Shown in pieces: positions 13,604 through 14,678 of a stretch of DNA of 14,678 bases. A model generated the notes under the pieces. The model was not told the origin of the DNA, made no database searches, and saw only the letters and a program-made list of their open reading frames with translations. The translations under genes were made by a program, and so were the position numbers. Origin of the DNA: Lentisphaerota bacterium (lineage in GTDB: Bacteria > Verrucomicrobiota > Lentisphaeria > Oligosphaerales > PUNB01); the NCBI GenBank assembly GCA_003552565.1, contig PUNB01000019.1:1-14678 (forward strand), in the 5' to 3' direction. Numbering within the stretch: the stretch's first letter is position 1; each line of letters begins with the position of its first letter.

Positions 13604-14316
13604 AATTTATCTCCTCTTAAACGTTCAACCAGAATGGACATAGTTACTTTGCTCATATAATAGGCGGTTTTCAAGTGGCGAATGCTGGAAGATCCGTCCA
13701 GCCGTTCATACATTCTTGCCTCGGTTTCCGCTACGCGCAGTCGATTGCGGGCGGCTATCAGCAGTGCCTCGGGTTCAGGATAGTCATCCGGGTAACAGGC
13801 GGCAAACACTTCAATCGCCCGTTTTCCGTAAATACGCAGTCCGCTGGTGGGGTCAGTGACTTTGAATCCAATCAGCAGGCTGATCAGCCTGGCCAGAAAA
13901 ATAATGCCGAATCGCCGCAGCCAAGTACTTTGAAAATTATCCGGTGACAGGTCAAGAAAACGTGACCCTATACACAAATCCAGCTTCTCTTCGCGGGTTT
14001 TTTGCAGCATTTTCTGCAGCGATTCCACCGAGTGCTGTCCGTCGCCGTCGAATTGCGCCGCCATCTGGTAGCCGTGACGGGCGGCATAGATGAATCCACA
14101 CTGCATGCTGGCGCCGATACCGCGATTTATCGGCATGGAAAGAGCTTCCACTCTCTTGTTTTCTTCAGCCAGTTTTTCGGCTTTGCGACGGGTGTCGTCG
14201 GTGGATCCGTCGTTGATTATCAAAACATCAGCTTCCGGGCATTGAAGCGCGGCTTCCACCACCCGCGGCAGAGCTTCCTCTTCATTGTAAGCCGGTATTA
14301 TTATCAGAAATTCCAT
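13600..14316 (-). CDS. Family 2 glycosyltransferase (polyprenyl-phosphate sugar transferase type)
   Basis: A 238-residue soluble GT-A enzyme of the DPM1/DPG-synthase-like group, which usually moves a hexose from a nucleotide sugar to polyprenyl phosphate at the inner face of the membrane. Motifs in order: IIIPAYNEEEALPRVV (5-20), NDGSTDDT (35-42) for nucleotide binding, the metal-site FDGDGQH (89-95), GSRF (117-120), and DPTSGLRIY (155-163), with Glu181/Glu183 in the acceptor-side region. It lacks the C-terminal membrane helices of GtrB-type proteins; the overlapping DUF2304 gene may supply the membrane part. The ATG at 14316 starts exactly at the first strand (MEFLIIIPAYNEE), with AGGA about 11 nt upstream. 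Confidence 0.93.
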   Translation of the reverse strand: MEFLIIIPAYNEEEALPRVVEAALQCPEADVLIINDGSTDDTRRKAEKLAEENKRVEALSMPINRGIGASMQCGFIYAARHGYQMAAQFDGDGQHSVESLQKMLQKTREEKLDLCIGSRFLDLSPDNFQSTWLRRFGIIFLARLISLLIGFKVTDPTSGLRIYGKRAIEVFAACYPDDYPEPEALLIAARNRLRVAETEARMYERLDGSSSIRHLKTAYYMSKVTMSILVERLRGDKL

Positions 14317-14678
14317 ATTATTATAATTCCTGCAATATGTTCACTCAGCATGAATTAATCAGATCAGCTCTCCTTTGGTTGACAATTCAGTTAGCATAAT
14401 ACCTTAATTCTTAATGGCAATAACCGACCAGGCAATACACCCACGGCAACTCAACTAGCGCCGATGCTAAGGCTTAGGGATTGAGAAATTCCCGATATAT
14501 CGTTTCTTCAATCTTGTGGAGGCAGGAATAAAACCGTGAACCCAATCCGTATGCATCCGTGTTAATCCGTGGTTCTAATAAAAAATAAAACACAGCCGCC
14601 TGACCACTTGGTTAATTATAATGCTTTGCTTCAATGTGAGTTATGTGCGCAATGAAAAAAAGTTGTAATTTTGTTAAA
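14317..14678. other. 362-nt end region, no gene seen
   Basis: It contains the probable GT2 promoter near 14393-14420 and a tandem atccgt motif at exact 10-bp spacing (14545, 14555, 14565). That resembles the atccgtgtta-type repeats scattered in many bacterial genomes. A plus-strand ATG at 14652 opens a frame that runs off the window after nine codons; it cannot be judged. Confidence 0.45.
14393..14420 (-). promoter_or_regulatory. Possible promoter of the GT2-DUF2304 unit
   Basis: On the minus strand TTGCCA (14420-14415), a 16-nt spacer and TATGCT (14398-14393) lie about 77 nt before the GT2 ATG. This is weak evidence. Confidence 0.35.

Noticed and set aside
14652..14678. Start of a plus-strand gene, MKKSCNFVK, at the window edge
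   Set aside because: Only nine codons are visible and there is no ribosome site. It cannot be judged without sequence beyond the window.

Overview
The window looks like an ordinary stretch of chromosome from a free-living bacterium, probably Gram-negative-like and uncultivated. Several traits would fit a lineage of the FCB/Zixibacteria type: a GTP-dependent PEP carboxykinase, a FloA/NfeD pair, a fused full-length LarC, a tRNA with encoded CCA, and many short hairpin-rich dispersed repeats between genes. This placement is a guess; no rRNA or marker phylogeny is available here. Coding is dense and gene order is housekeeping in character. No phage, insertion sequence, CRISPR array or recognisable defence or secondary-metabolite system was seen. 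Ten of the twelve protein genes lie on the minus strand; only a ZIP transporter, tRNA-Ser and one small hypothetical gene are on the plus strand.

Layout: a repeat-like leader (1-202) precedes a ZIP-family metal transporter (203-958), and tRNA-Ser(UGA) starts 1 nt after its stop codon (960-1047). Convergent to these is a minus-strand cluster xseA (4141-2918), xseB (2549-2289), larC (2276-1056). It encodes both exonuclease VII subunits and the nickel-insertion enzyme of nickel-pincer-cofactor synthesis. The 368 nt between xseA and xseB hold an unusual array of 50-bp units alternating in two types (A/B, 100-bp higher-order period). A divergent small helical protein (4376-4714) follows. Then come purD (5997-4738) and pckG (8120-6243), each with its own clear minus-strand terminator; pckG also has a good promoter candidate.

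The second half holds a membrane-anchored Pro/Ser-rich protein (9050-8439), a NfeD-FloA membrane-microdomain operon (10905-9367), a GT39-type membrane glycosyltransferase (13086-11350), and a GT2-DUF2304 pair with a 4-nt overlap (14316-13253) suggesting polyprenyl-linked sugar transfer to the envelope. Gaps at 8121-8438, 9051-9366 and 10906-11349 carry related dispersed repeats and inverted repeats.

The least explained signals are the 50/100-bp A/B array inside the exonuclease VII operon, the modular dispersed element shared by 8314-8407 and 11059-11304, and the two uncharacterised proteins at 4376-4714 (possibly a histidine-less Hpt-like bundle) and 8439-9050. No convincing new multi-gene system was found.
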